Source: G963664225 sp964538065 (GTDB lineage Bacteria > Verrucomicrobiota > Verrucomicrobiia > Limisphaerales > UBA1319). Taken from it: DNA of 64,000 bases. Below the pieces are notes generated by a model. The model saw only the letters and a list, made by a program, of their open reading frames with translations. It was not told the origin of the DNA and ran no database searches. Where the stretch lies: positions 1-64,000 of the forward strand of contig CAZIDG010000004.1 of NCBI GenBank assembly GCA_964538065.1, in the 5' to 3' direction. The translations under genes and the position numbers were made by a program. Shown here one piece after another: positions 49,301-60,000 of the stretch. Position 1 is the first letter of the stretch, and each line of letters opens with the position of its first letter.

Positions 49301-52300
49301 TGTGACAGTGTTGGATTCTGCAACGCCTCCATCCTATGTATCTTTTTCAGATGCAGGATTCAATGTGGATGAAAATACCGCCAACGCGGTGATCTCGATC
49401 GTGCGCACGGGCAATTTGAGCGGACGCATCAGTGTCGACTATTCAACCAAAGTGCTGACTAATCTGCCTGCTGCCAGCACGGCGCAGCCCAACGTAAATT
49501 ATCTCTCACGTCAGGGCACTGTGACCTTCGAATCCGGGCAAACCAACAAAATCGTCAACGTACCTGTTATTGATAATACGATCGTTGATCCGGACAAAAT
49601 GTTCGGCATGGTCTTGGTAAATCCGCGCGGCAATAATGTATGGTTAAGTGGAGCCACCAATGCAGTTGTCACCATTGTCGACAATGATTATGCACCAGGC
49701 AAGCTGACTTTTGTGTCCACAAACTATGACGCGATGGAGAATGGCGGCATGGTCACGGTGGCAGTCAAGCGACAAGGTGGCAATCTTGGTGTTGTGTCGG
49801 TGGATTATACCACCGAGAACATAACCGCCATTGATGGTGTCAATTACCAGGGTGGTGTTGGAAAATTAAGTTGGTCCAGTGGGGAATCAGGCGAGAAGCG
49901 ATTCTCAATTCCTCTTTTGGATGACGCTCTGGCCGAGAGCAACAAGACATTCAAAGTGGTCTTGAATAACTTTGTTAATGCGTTGCCAGGCTTGTGGACA
50001 AACACAATTGTCAAGATTGCTGATGATGATTCCTTCGGAAAAATCTCGTTTGTAACGACCAATTATCTTGTTGGTGAGAATGAAGGACATGTAACCCTTA
50101 TCGTGCGCCGCGTGGGTGGAGTAGCCGGCGATGTGTCCGGCAGCTATCGGACCCAAAGCGGAAGTGCCAAGGATGGTGTCGATTATGTTTCGGTTACGAA
50201 CAGTTTCTCACTGGCTTCGGGGCAGCTTAGTACCAACATCGATATTCAGATACTCGATGACGGTGTGGCTTCAACCAATAAGACCTTCAGTGTCGTCTTG
50301 TTCGGTGCAGTCAATGCAACATTGGGAGCCAATGTGAATGCCACAGTGACTGTCATTGACCGTGAATCGTACAATCTGCCACCTGGCCAGCTCGATACAG
50401 CATTCACAGCAACGGGTGCGGATAACTTTGTGTATGCCTTAGGTCCTCAAGCAGACGGGAAATTAATCGTGGCTGGTAACTTTACTACCTTTAACAAAGT
50501 GACCCGCAAATTAATTACCCGCTTGAAGACGGATGGGCAGTTGGACGAGAAGTTCGATGTTGGGCAGGGGCCCAATGACTCCGTGCGGGTGGTTCAGGTG
50601 ATGAATGATGGGCGGATTCTGTTGGGTGGTTTATTTACCATGTTCAATGGAGTTAACCGCAACCATATCGTGCGTATCAATAGTGATGGCACCATGGACA
50701 GCAAGTTTAATCCGGGTGCTGGTGCGGACAATCCCGTGTATGCGATTGTTGTACAACCGGATGGCAAGATCATTGTCGGAGGTGATTTTGCGACATTCAA
50801 TGGGGTGAGTCGTGGTCGTATTGTTCGTTTGTACTCTGACGGTTCTGTGGATCCTTCCTTTGATCCAGGAGCTGGCATCAATGGCCCTGTGTACGCATTA
50901 GCCCTGCAGGATGATGGGAAATTGCTGGTTGGCGGGCGTTTCTCGACTGCGAACAATGTGGTCCAGAATTCACTCGTGCGATTGAATGCAGATGGATCAG
51001 TAGATGCAAGTTTCTACATTGGGGCCGGTCCCGATGCTCCGGTTCATGCACTGGCGGTTCAATATGATGGGCGGATTCTCGTGGGCGGCCAATTTCGCAC
51101 GTACGATGGTGCATCCGTGGGGGGGATTGTGCGTGTTGGTCAAGATGGTGCCGTAGACGTCACATTTAATAGCGGCACTGGGGCGGATGATGCCATTTAT
51201 GCAATTGCTCTGCAGAATGATGGAAGGATTATGGTGGGCGGTGATTTTACACACTTCAACGATGTTACGCGTAATCGTGTGACCCGGTTGCGTGTGGATG
51301 GCACTGTGGATCCAACCATCAATTTTGGCACAGGGGCGAACAGTTTTATCGCGGCAATTGCGATCCAGCCTGATCGAGATATCGTGCTTGGCGGAGGATT
51401 TACTGAATTCAATAGCGAATCAAAGCGATATGTTGCCCGCATACATGGTGGTGTTGCATTGGATGCCGGCAAGCTGGAGTTCAACGTTGCGCGCTACAGT
51501 GTAAGCGAAAAAGACACGAATGCGGTGGTGCGTATCATTCGGTCGGGTGGAACTACAGGTACAATCACGGCAGACTTTGCAACAGTCGATGCAACAGCCC
51601 AGGCAGGACTGGACTATTTCGGCCTGAGCAAGACGCTTACCTTTGCCGAGGGTGAGACAATTCAAACGGTTCTGGTTCCGATTCTTGATGATACGCTCGC
51701 GGAGGAGGAGGAATATGTTGATCTTGTGCTGACCAACCTGACGGGGGGTGCTGTGCTGGGGCCTCAACCCACAGCTCAGATTGTGATCATCAGCGATGAC
51801 ACAAGCATCGGATTTAGCTCAACAAGTTTCGCGGTTAACGAAAATGTTGGCTCGGGACAGGCGACGATAGCTGTGACGAGGAGTGGTGGTACCAATACCA
51901 CTGTCTCTGTTGATTATTATACCAGCGACGGAACAGCATACCAAAACACAGATTATCTGCCGGGATATGGCACAATAGTATTCCTGCCGGGCGAGACAAT
52001 GAAGACTTTCCCTGTCGGAATCATTGATGACACGACGGTGCAAGGAAACCATACGGTGAACCTGCATTTGTACAACGCGACTGGAGCGGCGGTGATATCG
52101 GTGGATAGTGCAGTGTTGACAATCGTCGATAACGACTTCGCACCTGGACAATTGCAGTTCAGCAAAGCCACCTACCAAATCGGGGAATCCGGCACAAATG
52201 CTGTTATCACTGTGCAGCGTGTGAATGGGTTCACTGGGGTGGTTTCTGTGAAATTTGCCACCAGTGATGGTACGGCAAGAGCGGGCGTGAAGTATGTTGC

Positions 52301-53978
52301 CGCTGCTCAGACATTGGCATTCGCGGACGGCGAAACGTCAAAAACCATTCTGATTGGGATTATAAACAATGAAATCGTCGAAGGAGATCAGTCGGTTAAC
52401 CTGACTCTTTCGAATCCCTCAGGTGGTGCGACTTTGGGCTCGCGTTCCACAGCGATCATTTCCATTGCTGATGATGATTTCGGCCCGGGAAGCATTGATA
52501 ACACCTTCAGCATTGGCAGCGGTGCCAATGGGGCAGTACGGGCTATTGAACAGCAGTACGATGGCCAGATTGTGATTGGCGGATCCTTTACCACGTTCAA
52601 CGGCGTGTCGCGCTCTCGGGTCGCCCGTTTGGGCACCAATGGCGCAGTTGACAGCGCCTTTGCTCCCGTGGTGGATGGCAAGGTCTCAGCAGTCAATACC
52701 CTCAAGGATGGGCGCGTGGTTATCGGCGGTGAGTTCCGCAATGTAAACAGCGCCTCGCGCAGTTGGGTTGCACGGCTTAGCAGCAACGGCCAATCGGACC
52801 CTGCCTTCTTTGGCGTTTCCGGTGTGAACGGCGCGGTGGTTGCGATGTTTACGCAGCCTGACAATCGTGTTGTGGTGGGTGGTGACTTCGTGATGCCCAC
52901 CGCAGACTGTCTGCGTCTGAATGACAACGGTTCGTTGGATATCACCTTTAATCCCGACGGCGGAACGGATGGGATTGTCAATGCCATCGCTCGTCAGGCT
53001 GACGGCAGTTACATCATTGGTGGTCAATTTACCAAGGTTGGCGGCATCGCACGCGGTTCCCTGGCCAGGGTCAATGCCCTGGGATTGCTCGATTCCACAT
53101 TCGCCAGCGGGACTGGTGTGAATGGCACCGTGTACGCGATTGCCGTGCAAGCCGATGGAAAGGTGATTGTCGGCGGCAGTTTCTCCCAGATCAATGGCAT
53201 CGCCTGTAATAACATTGCACGTTTCTATGCGGATGGTGCGGTCGATCTGGCTTTTGCGGCAAATGTCACTGTGGATGGCCCGGTGTACGCGCTCTATATG
53301 CAGAACGATGGGCGATTCTTCGTTGGCGGTAATTTCAGCACGGTCAATGGAGAAAGCCGCGCATGCCTGGCGCGTATCAATCGGGATGGCACTTTGGACA
53401 ATGTCTTCATGCCGGGCTCAGGAGCCAATGGACCGGTATATGCCATATCGATGCAAATGGATGGCAAAGTCTTGGTGGCCGGCAACTTTTCCTTGATGAA
53501 CGGAGCTCAGCTCAATGGTGTAGCGCGCCTCCTGGGTGATGATGGTTCCAAGGGGCTTGTGGGCGTTGTTGGAGGCTCCAAGGGAGTCATCAATCTTGCC
53601 CTTGCCGTTCAAGTTGGAGGAGTCTACCAGCTTCAGACCTCGGGCGATTTGACCAACTGGACCTCGATTGGGACCAATTATCTGGCCACCAATAGCCCGA
53701 TGTTGTTCAGTGAGTCTATTACGCCTACAAACCTGTTCTTCCGAGCTGTGCGATATGATGGTTATCGTCTCACAACGGAAAACATGACGAATGGAAACCT
53801 TGTCACGTTTAGCGTGCTGGCTGGCAAACCGTATCTGATTCAAGCCTCAGACAATGAGGTGGATTGGGCGGTGCTCGCGACAAATTCTTCTGTGACGACC
53901 ACCCTGAAACATTTGGACCGTACGGCGGTGGGGTTGACCAACCGGTCCTATCGTGCGGTGCGATTTGTACAACCGTAA
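46377..53978 (+). CDS. Giant secreted Calx-beta / delta-60 repeat protein 1
   Basis: This 2533-residue protein starts at 46377, supported by GGGAGG at 46367-46372 and a signal peptide ending in AKAQ. It alternates Calx-beta-type domains (for example FIATEGESN with GRILVDYSTT; NFVVSIYDND-like ends such as TIVDNDY and IADDDF) with three clusters of delta-60 repeats (LNSDGSLD and IVIGGDFTAVG patterns), likely propellers. A separate domain of about 115 residues (48075-48420) interrupts the first cluster. The C-terminal part has QLQTSGDLTNWTSIGTN. Calcium-dependent adhesion or surface binding is likely, from family knowledge. A paralogue follows directly. Confidence 0.8.
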   Translation: MLKGGLLATCMALLLALVAPEAKAQATNATAGVFQFVSAKFIATEGESNVGGQTLNVPGAYITVMRTGGLTGRILVDYSTTNAVKTNESAKAGTDYTETKGTLTFDDFQNSATFFVPIQENTATNTNKFDLSFQVILSNPRPSPDDDQSLVAVLGKQTNAVVSIYDNDFSYNMERAYYRASSRSGRATVTVLYTAGAKNDFSVDYATAPVNGGSGQPGSENAVEGEDYEQTSGTLTFSEGDTSKTIEIPLLLNAANTFNRDFQVVLSNPKASVTGTVTNITTETNESGVITTNITTEEKDVALPLGKVTSCIVTILPSAPDNGEVGGALAAGAIDPKFNPERNPDTEPAYNPVPGANNTVNAIAVQGDGKIILGGDFTAYNANSRVRVARVDENGMNDDTFSTGTGADGSVNVIKIAGNGDVLLGGTFKSINGVPRYSLGRLNSDGTVDTAFNPGASINGAVRAIELNGNRVLIGGDFNIVQGRNRSSIAQVLADGSIDESFDPGLGANGPVYAMLRQQDGRIVIGGDFTAVGGVSCGSVARLNSNGSLDTTFSAGGGADGPVYALGIIEAPVVSFAATRQPDGGPHTNTVVLGRNQGSVIVNYLFNSNGSSELTNTLSIYYETKRVATTTVVVAATNNALGNLTANFGPGTANSFRVVVNEGYETNENRWSYAGVATALDTNVGKILIAGAFTTVDLRNRAGVAQLNSDGSLDETYEVGAGADGPVYDLKVDRMGNAYIGGAFTSFNGARRVGLARLYASGELDTTFMDTAFNQYAGLSVLRSIDPRPFINSIEILEDGNLIVGGYFNYMGGLLSAATYNDPSTKDPAINDYEYAAGRASRATRYNFAKVMGGASPGPGNMLFASKQYSVDENGGSITLSIKRENGSLGGSTLAVSTADGSALNGDDYTAVSNKVVRWNNRDAAAKNISIAIKNDGKAEGDQSFYVTASVADNSFLLNGLPIPAYPSLGRREATVTVLDSATPPSYVSFSDAGFNVDENTANAVISIVRTGNLSGRISVDYSTKVLTNLPAASTAQPNVNYLSRQGTVTFESGQTNKIVNVPVIDNTIVDPDKMFGMVLVNPRGNNVWLSGATNAVVTIVDNDYAPGKLTFVSTNYDAMENGGMVTVAVKRQGGNLGVVSVDYTTENITAIDGVNYQGGVGKLSWSSGESGEKRFSIPLLDDALAESNKTFKVVLNNFVNALPGLWTNTIVKIADDDSFGKISFVTTNYLVGENEGHVTLIVRRVGGVAGDVSGSYRTQSGSAKDGVDYVSVTNSFSLASGQLSTNIDIQILDDGVASTNKTFSVVLFGAVNATLGANVNATVTVIDRESYNLPPGQLDTAFTATGADNFVYALGPQADGKLIVAGNFTTFNKVTRKLITRLKTDGQLDEKFDVGQGPNDSVRVVQVMNDGRILLGGLFTMFNGVNRNHIVRINSDGTMDSKFNPGAGADNPVYAIVVQPDGKIIVGGDFATFNGVSRGRIVRLYSDGSVDPSFDPGAGINGPVYALALQDDGKLLVGGRFSTANNVVQNSLVRLNADGSVDASFYIGAGPDAPVHALAVQYDGRILVGGQFRTYDGASVGGIVRVGQDGAVDVTFNSGTGADDAIYAIALQNDGRIMVGGDFTHFNDVTRNRVTRLRVDGTVDPTINFGTGANSFIAAIAIQPDRDIVLGGGFTEFNSESKRYVARIHGGVALDAGKLEFNVARYSVSEKDTNAVVRIIRSGGTTGTITADFATVDATAQAGLDYFGLSKTLTFAEGETIQTVLVPILDDTLAEEEEYVDLVLTNLTGGAVLGPQPTAQIVIISDDTSIGFSSTSFAVNENVGSGQATIAVTRSGGTNTTVSVDYYTSDGTAYQNTDYLPGYGTIVFLPGETMKTFPVGIIDDTTVQGNHTVNLHLYNATGAAVISVDSAVLTIVDNDFAPGQLQFSKATYQIGESGTNAVITVQRVNGFTGVVSVKFATSDGTARAGVKYVAAAQTLAFADGETSKTILIGIINNEIVEGDQSVNLTLSNPSGGATLGSRSTAIISIADDDFGPGSIDNTFSIGSGANGAVRAIEQQYDGQIVIGGSFTTFNGVSRSRVARLGTNGAVDSAFAPVVDGKVSAVNTLKDGRVVIGGEFRNVNSASRSWVARLSSNGQSDPAFFGVSGVNGAVVAMFTQPDNRVVVGGDFVMPTADCLRLNDNGSLDITFNPDGGTDGIVNAIARQADGSYIIGGQFTKVGGIARGSLARVNALGLLDSTFASGTGVNGTVYAIAVQADGKVIVGGSFSQINGIACNNIARFYADGAVDLAFAANVTVDGPVYALYMQNDGRFFVGGNFSTVNGESRACLARINRDGTLDNVFMPGSGANGPVYAISMQMDGKVLVAGNFSLMNGAQLNGVARLLGDDGSKGLVGVVGGSKGVINLALAVQVGGVYQLQTSGDLTNWTSIGTNYLATNSPMLFSESITPTNLFFRAVRYDGYRLTTENMTNGNLVTFSVLAGKPYLIQASDNEVDWAVLATNSSVTTTLKHLDRTAVGLTNRSYRAVRFVQP

Positions 53979-54026
53979 GGATACCGAACCGGACAAGTAC
54001 GTTTTGGACATTACAAACTTTTTTCT

Positions 54027-57000
54027 ATGCGAACTGTGGAAATGAACGCTGTGGGTAAGGCCGGAGGATTCCGGTGGATCGGATTCTTTGCAGCACTCGT
54101 GGTGCTCCTCTGGGGTGCCGTTGGTCTGCGTGCGCAGGATACCACCAACGTCCTGGCTACGAATTTTCTGGAATTCAGCGCCACGGCCTATGTCGTAAAT
54201 GAATCCACGCCCGGTTATGCGGTCGTCATTGTGAAAAGAACGGGCGATCTTTCCGGCACGGCAACGGTCGATTATTCCACCACGGATGGTACTGCGGTGG
54301 CGGGCATCGATTATATGGGCGTCAAAGGCACGTTTGATTTTGAGGCAAATGTAAGTTTCTACAGTTTCTTCATTCGAATATTTGACAATTTCACCCAGGA
54401 TGGGAACAAGACCATCAATTTGACTTTGGGTAATGTCAAGGGGGACGGAGCATTCTTGGGGACTAATAGAGTGGCCACTTTGACCATTGTAGATGATGAA
54501 AGCGAAATGGCCTATGAGGCCGCTGGCGAAGTCGAAGTGGCGCCGGGAAATGCCGTCATTGGCACTGAGGGGGATTACGCTGTAACTCAGGAGGAATGGA
54601 GGCAGGACTACAGCGCCAACGGATATCCAGGAGCAATGGTGACCATCGTCCGTAAAGGCGGTTCCAAGGGGCGCATCCTGGTGGATTTTACCACCACCAC
54701 AAACATCATACCCAGCTATCCGGTGTATGGTTATATCGGTGGCTTTTTTGATTTCGGTGGGGGAGGTGGTTTGGCTGAACCGGGCGTGGACTTTATCGCG
54801 ACGAACGGGACGGTAACGTTGGATGACTTTCAGATGAGCACCAATGTGTTGATCAAACTACCCAATGTTCCCACTTCAACATACTGGTACGGGAGCAGCG
54901 AAGAGCTTACCAACGTTTACGAACTATTCCCTCGCCCGAAGTCCTTTGGTTTTCAAGTATCGAATGTGCGCCCGGCGCCTGAGGAGGATCCCAGTCTGAT
55001 CAAACCCACTTTGGGGGTAAATAGTGTTCGAAATGTTGATATTGTTGATAACGGCATGGGATTTGCCTTCTTGCGACTGAATCATCGTGTCAGTGAAGGA
55101 GCGGGGATTGTTAATATTTGGGTTCGCCGTTCATTTCCGTTTAACGAGGGGGTTACGGTTCGTGCTTGGGTAAATGACCTTATCTCGGGGGGAAGCGAAG
55201 GAGATCACATGTATAATAGCTTTTCCTTGATTCCTTCCTCTGATTATGCCGCTGCCTTTGCCGACTACTTGCCTCCAGGGTCATCCGCATGGTGGACGGC
55301 TCTTGGAAAGCCAGAACAAAGTGGAGATTGTGAATTGACGTGGGGTGCAAATGAAGGTGGGCTGAAAGCCATTCAAATACCCATTGTTCAAGACCGCGAA
55401 GTCGAATTTGATGAAGACATGCAGGTTCAGCTCTATCAGAGAGATGGAGACGGAGGCTACATTAATCCTTTCTCTGAAACATGTACTGTGACCATCGAAT
55501 ACGACGATGAACCGGCGGGTGCTGCTGATCGCACTTTCAATGTGCAGGATGACCCGATGACTAATCCGCCGTATAACATGATTCCTGGTGCGAATAATCA
55601 AGTGCAGGCCGTTGCATTGCAGCCTGATGGCAAACAGATCATCGCCGGTGATTTCACAGCCTATAATACATATCCTCGCAACCGCATTACGCGTGTTTTG
55701 ACTGATGGACAGATCGATCCTTCCTTTGTGGTCGGGACTGGCGCTGACAATTATATCAAGACTGTTGCGATCCAGGAGGATGGAAAGATCATCATTGGTG
55801 GTGGGTTCACTTCATTCAATGGAACCTTGCGTTATTCCATAGCGCGTTTGCTGCCCAGTGGTGCGGTTGATCCCAGTTTCAATCCTGGAATTGGCGCCGA
55901 TGGTCCGATCAATACGGCAGTGATACAGCCCGATGGGAAGATTCTCATTGGTGGTGAATTCAACTACTTTGATGGCACCAACCGTAATTATATTGCCCGA
56001 CTCAATACGAACGGAACATTGGATGTGACATTTGACCCGGGTGAAGGTCCCAACGGGCCTGTGAATTCCATTGCCATGACTGCGGGCACATTGGACATTG
56101 ATCGCCAGGCAGCAGGCGGGCAGGCCGAGGATCGGTTTACCGTGGACACGGGAGCCAACCAGGGTACGGTGGTTATCCGTTTCGACTTCCTGACCATTCC
56201 CGACACCATGAAGGTCTACAGTGGCGACGTGCTGCTGTATGACTCGGGTTTGGTGAATGGTGAGCGAACCGTGACCCTCAATTACTCCAACGATCTCAGC
56301 ACGGATATCACCGTGATCGTGAATGAAGGCAACAATTCCAATGAGGGGACCATTTGGGAATATGGAATGGGGATCATTCCGATTGTTGATACAAAGCCTG
56401 TCATTGGTGGCAATTTCACCACATATGATGGAACCAACCGCAACTACATTGCCCGCTTGAATCTCGACGGAACACTCGACACCACGTTCGATCCCGGTAC
56501 AGGCGCTGATGATGTGGTTTATGCAGTGGCCAAACAGGGTAATAAAGTGGTGCTGGGAGGCGCGTTCACCGAGGTGGATTTGCGCAAGAGGAGCGGTATC
56601 GCACGTTTGAACGAGAATGGACATTTGGACACGGGCTTCGATACCGGTACTGGCACGGATGATACTGTCCTGTCTCTCGCTGTTCAGCCTGATGGAAAGA
56701 CCCTGGCGGGAGGTCTGTTCACGTCCTTTAACAGCACACGTCGTGTTGGTCTGTTGCGCTTGAATCTGGATGGCACGCTGGATACGTCATTCATGGATAC
56801 GGCCTATAACCAGTTTGCTGGTATTCCAGCCCCGCTGATGAAGCTCAACCCACTCAATCAGGAGAACTTCATACAAGCGCTTGCGGCATACCGCCAGACA
56901 AATGCCAGCATCCTTGTGATAACCAACGTCACCGAAGCTGGTGAAACCAATTACACCCAGGTCACCAATTATTATAAGACGGATTACGTCTATATTGGTG

Positions 57001-60000
57001 GTAATTTCAAGAGGGTCGGTGGTGGCTTCCGTCGTGTTGATACACGTTCGCGTTACAATTTTGCGCGCTTGGTTGGCGGTGCAACACCGGGTCCAGGCAA
57101 TATCGAATTCAAACTCGATAACTACAACATTGATGAGGATGGAAACAAAAAGTTCATCACCATGCAGCGCGTCAATGGCAGTCTTGCCGTGGGCCGTGTG
57201 ACTGTTGCAACAGCCGATGCTCCTGTGGGTGCGGGTGTTGCAGTGGCCGGACAGGATTATTACGCAACCAATCGCGTGGTAGGTTGGGCCAGTACCTATG
57301 GTCAGAATTGCGGTGATTCCCGTGAGGTACATGCTTCGCGCTTTGGTCCCAACAACCAAACCTACACAACCAATCGCGCCCTGTGCGATTTCACGATGGA
57401 CTATGAAGGGTTCCCACCATCGTCACGGTTTAGTAATCCAGATTCAGATGACCTGTTCATCACATTGAAGGATGATACAGACATTGAAGGCGACGAAGTG
57501 TTTAACCTCGTCATGTCCAATCCCGTCAGCAGTTTAACCTTGGGAGGTGTGCCCATCCCGGTTGGCCTGGCGCTTGGCAAGGTTCAGGCCACGATGACCA
57601 TCGTGGACAATGATTACAAACCTGGAACACTCGGTTTCAGTGCGCTGAATTATTATATCACCGAAAATGGCAAGAAAGGTGTGGTAACGGTCACGCGTTT
57701 GGATGGCAGCAGTGGCGACCTTTCCATTGATTATGCCACCAGCGATGGAACAGCTCAGGCACGCAAGGATTACACGGCGACCAAGGGGCGGCTATCATTC
57801 GCCACGGGTCAGACAACCAACTATATCTACATTCCCATCATCGATAACACGGTGGCGGAATTGGATCGTACAATTAAAATTACATTGTCCAATCCTGCTG
57901 GATTCCCTGCCGATGTTCCCGTGGAAAAACGCCTGGATCCAGCTCGCGCCACGGCAACTCTGACAATTGTGGACGATGACTTTGCGCCTGGACGCATGAG
58001 TTTCGACCAGCCGAACTTTAATGTGAGCGTGGGAGATGGGCTTGCAACAGTTATCGTGCGTCGCAATGGCGGCAGCCTGGGAGATCTGAAGGTTTCCTAT
58101 ACCACAAGCGATGGATCCGCCTTGGCCGGCACCCACTATCAGGCAGTAGCTGGAACATTGCAATGGGTGGATGGTGATATCACGCCGCGGACGATTACCA
58201 TTCCCATCTACAACGTCAATGAGGTGGGGACTAATCGCATCTTCTCATTGCATTTGACCGACGCTTATGTGAACAACCAGCCCAACACGAATGCATTGGG
58301 TCAGGCCGTTGCAACGGTCACCATGCTCAATGCCAATTCGTATGGTGTTTTGGCCTTTAGCCAAAGCGCTTACAATGTCGACGAGAAGGGGGCACAGGCT
58401 AACATTACCGTGGTGCGCAAGGGAGGCCTGGCGGGTGCAATAACCGTCGATTATTCAGCGACCGCTCTGAATGCAGTGGAAGGCGTCAACTTCAGGGCTG
58501 TGAGGGGAACCTTGAGTTTCGCTGCCGGAGAATCCGCCAAGTCCTTTGGGGTGCCCATCCTTGATGACGGTCAGCTTACGGGTGACCGTGTTATTACGTT
58601 GAGGCTGACCAATGCGGTCGTCACAGCTCTGGGTACGAATTCCCCAAGTGTTTTGGGTTCGATCTCACAAGCTGCACTGACGATTATTGATCGGGAACTG
58701 TCGAACATCCCCGCTGGTTCCATTGATAAGACCTTCGACAATGCCCAGGGTACCGATAAGTTCATTTATGCCGCGGCATTGCAGCCTGATGGCAGCATTG
58801 TTTTGGGCGGCGACTTCTCCACGATCAACCAGGTCAGTCGCAACCGTCTGGCTCGTTTGACCACGGATGGGACACTCGACACGCTCTTCGACCCTGCGGT
58901 GGGTCCGAATGATTCCATTCGCGCCATCGCCCTGCAATCCGATAGCCGCATCCTGATCGGTGGGTTATTCACCACATATGGTAACACCAATCGGAATTAC
59001 ATCGCTCGATTGAGCGTCAATGGTGCGGTTGATGCCACATTCAATCCTGGCGCGGGCGCCGACAATCCGATCTACGGCATCACGTTGCAGGATGACAATC
59101 GCATTCTGGCAGTTGGCGACTTTGCCACATTCAACGGCATCAGCCGTCGGCACATTGTTCGTCTCAATACCAATGGTGTTGTTGACCTGTCCTTTAACCC
59201 AGGAAATGGGGCTAATGGTCCCATATTTGCAGTCGTTCAACAGACCGATGGGCGCATCGTTATTGGTGGTGATTTTACCACGTTCGATGGCGTCGACTGC
59301 AGTCGGGTCGCACGGCTCAATCGGAATGGCTCGCTGGATACGTCCTTTAATTCCGGCACGGGTGCCAATGCAGCCGTGCGTGCGTTGGCGCTTCAACCGG
59401 ATGGTCAGATCATTATCGGTGGTTTGTTCACCAATTATAACGGAGTTGCCCTGAACTCAGTGGCCCGCTTGAACCAGGATGGGTCGGTGGATTCCACCTT
59501 CAAGCCGGGAGTCGGAGCAGACAATGCCGTGTACACGATTGCGCTGCAAATTGACGGCAAGATCGTGCTGGGTGGTGATTTCACACACTTCGACGGCATC
59601 AATCGTTCCCGCCTGGTGCGGTTGAACAGTGATGGAACGCCTGATCCAAGCATGAACGTTGGCTCCGGAGCCAACGGCTTCGTGTCCGGTTTGTTGATAC
59701 AGCCTGATCGCAAGATCGTGCTCGTCGGTGGCTTTACCGAATACGATGGCCAGGTAAAACGCTATCTTGCCCGCGTTCATGGCGGGGCCATGGCGGATTC
59801 TGGCAGTTTGGAATTCGCGGCCTCAACCTATGAGGTCTCCGAATCGGCTACCAATGCCACCGTGGTGGTTCGTAGAAAGGGAGGCACCTATGGCTCGGTC
59901 TCTGTCGACTATAAGACCATTGCAGGTGGCACGGCGACCTCTGGCGCCGATTATACCGATGTGAGCGGAACCCTCACTTTCAGGGAGGGTGAAACATTCC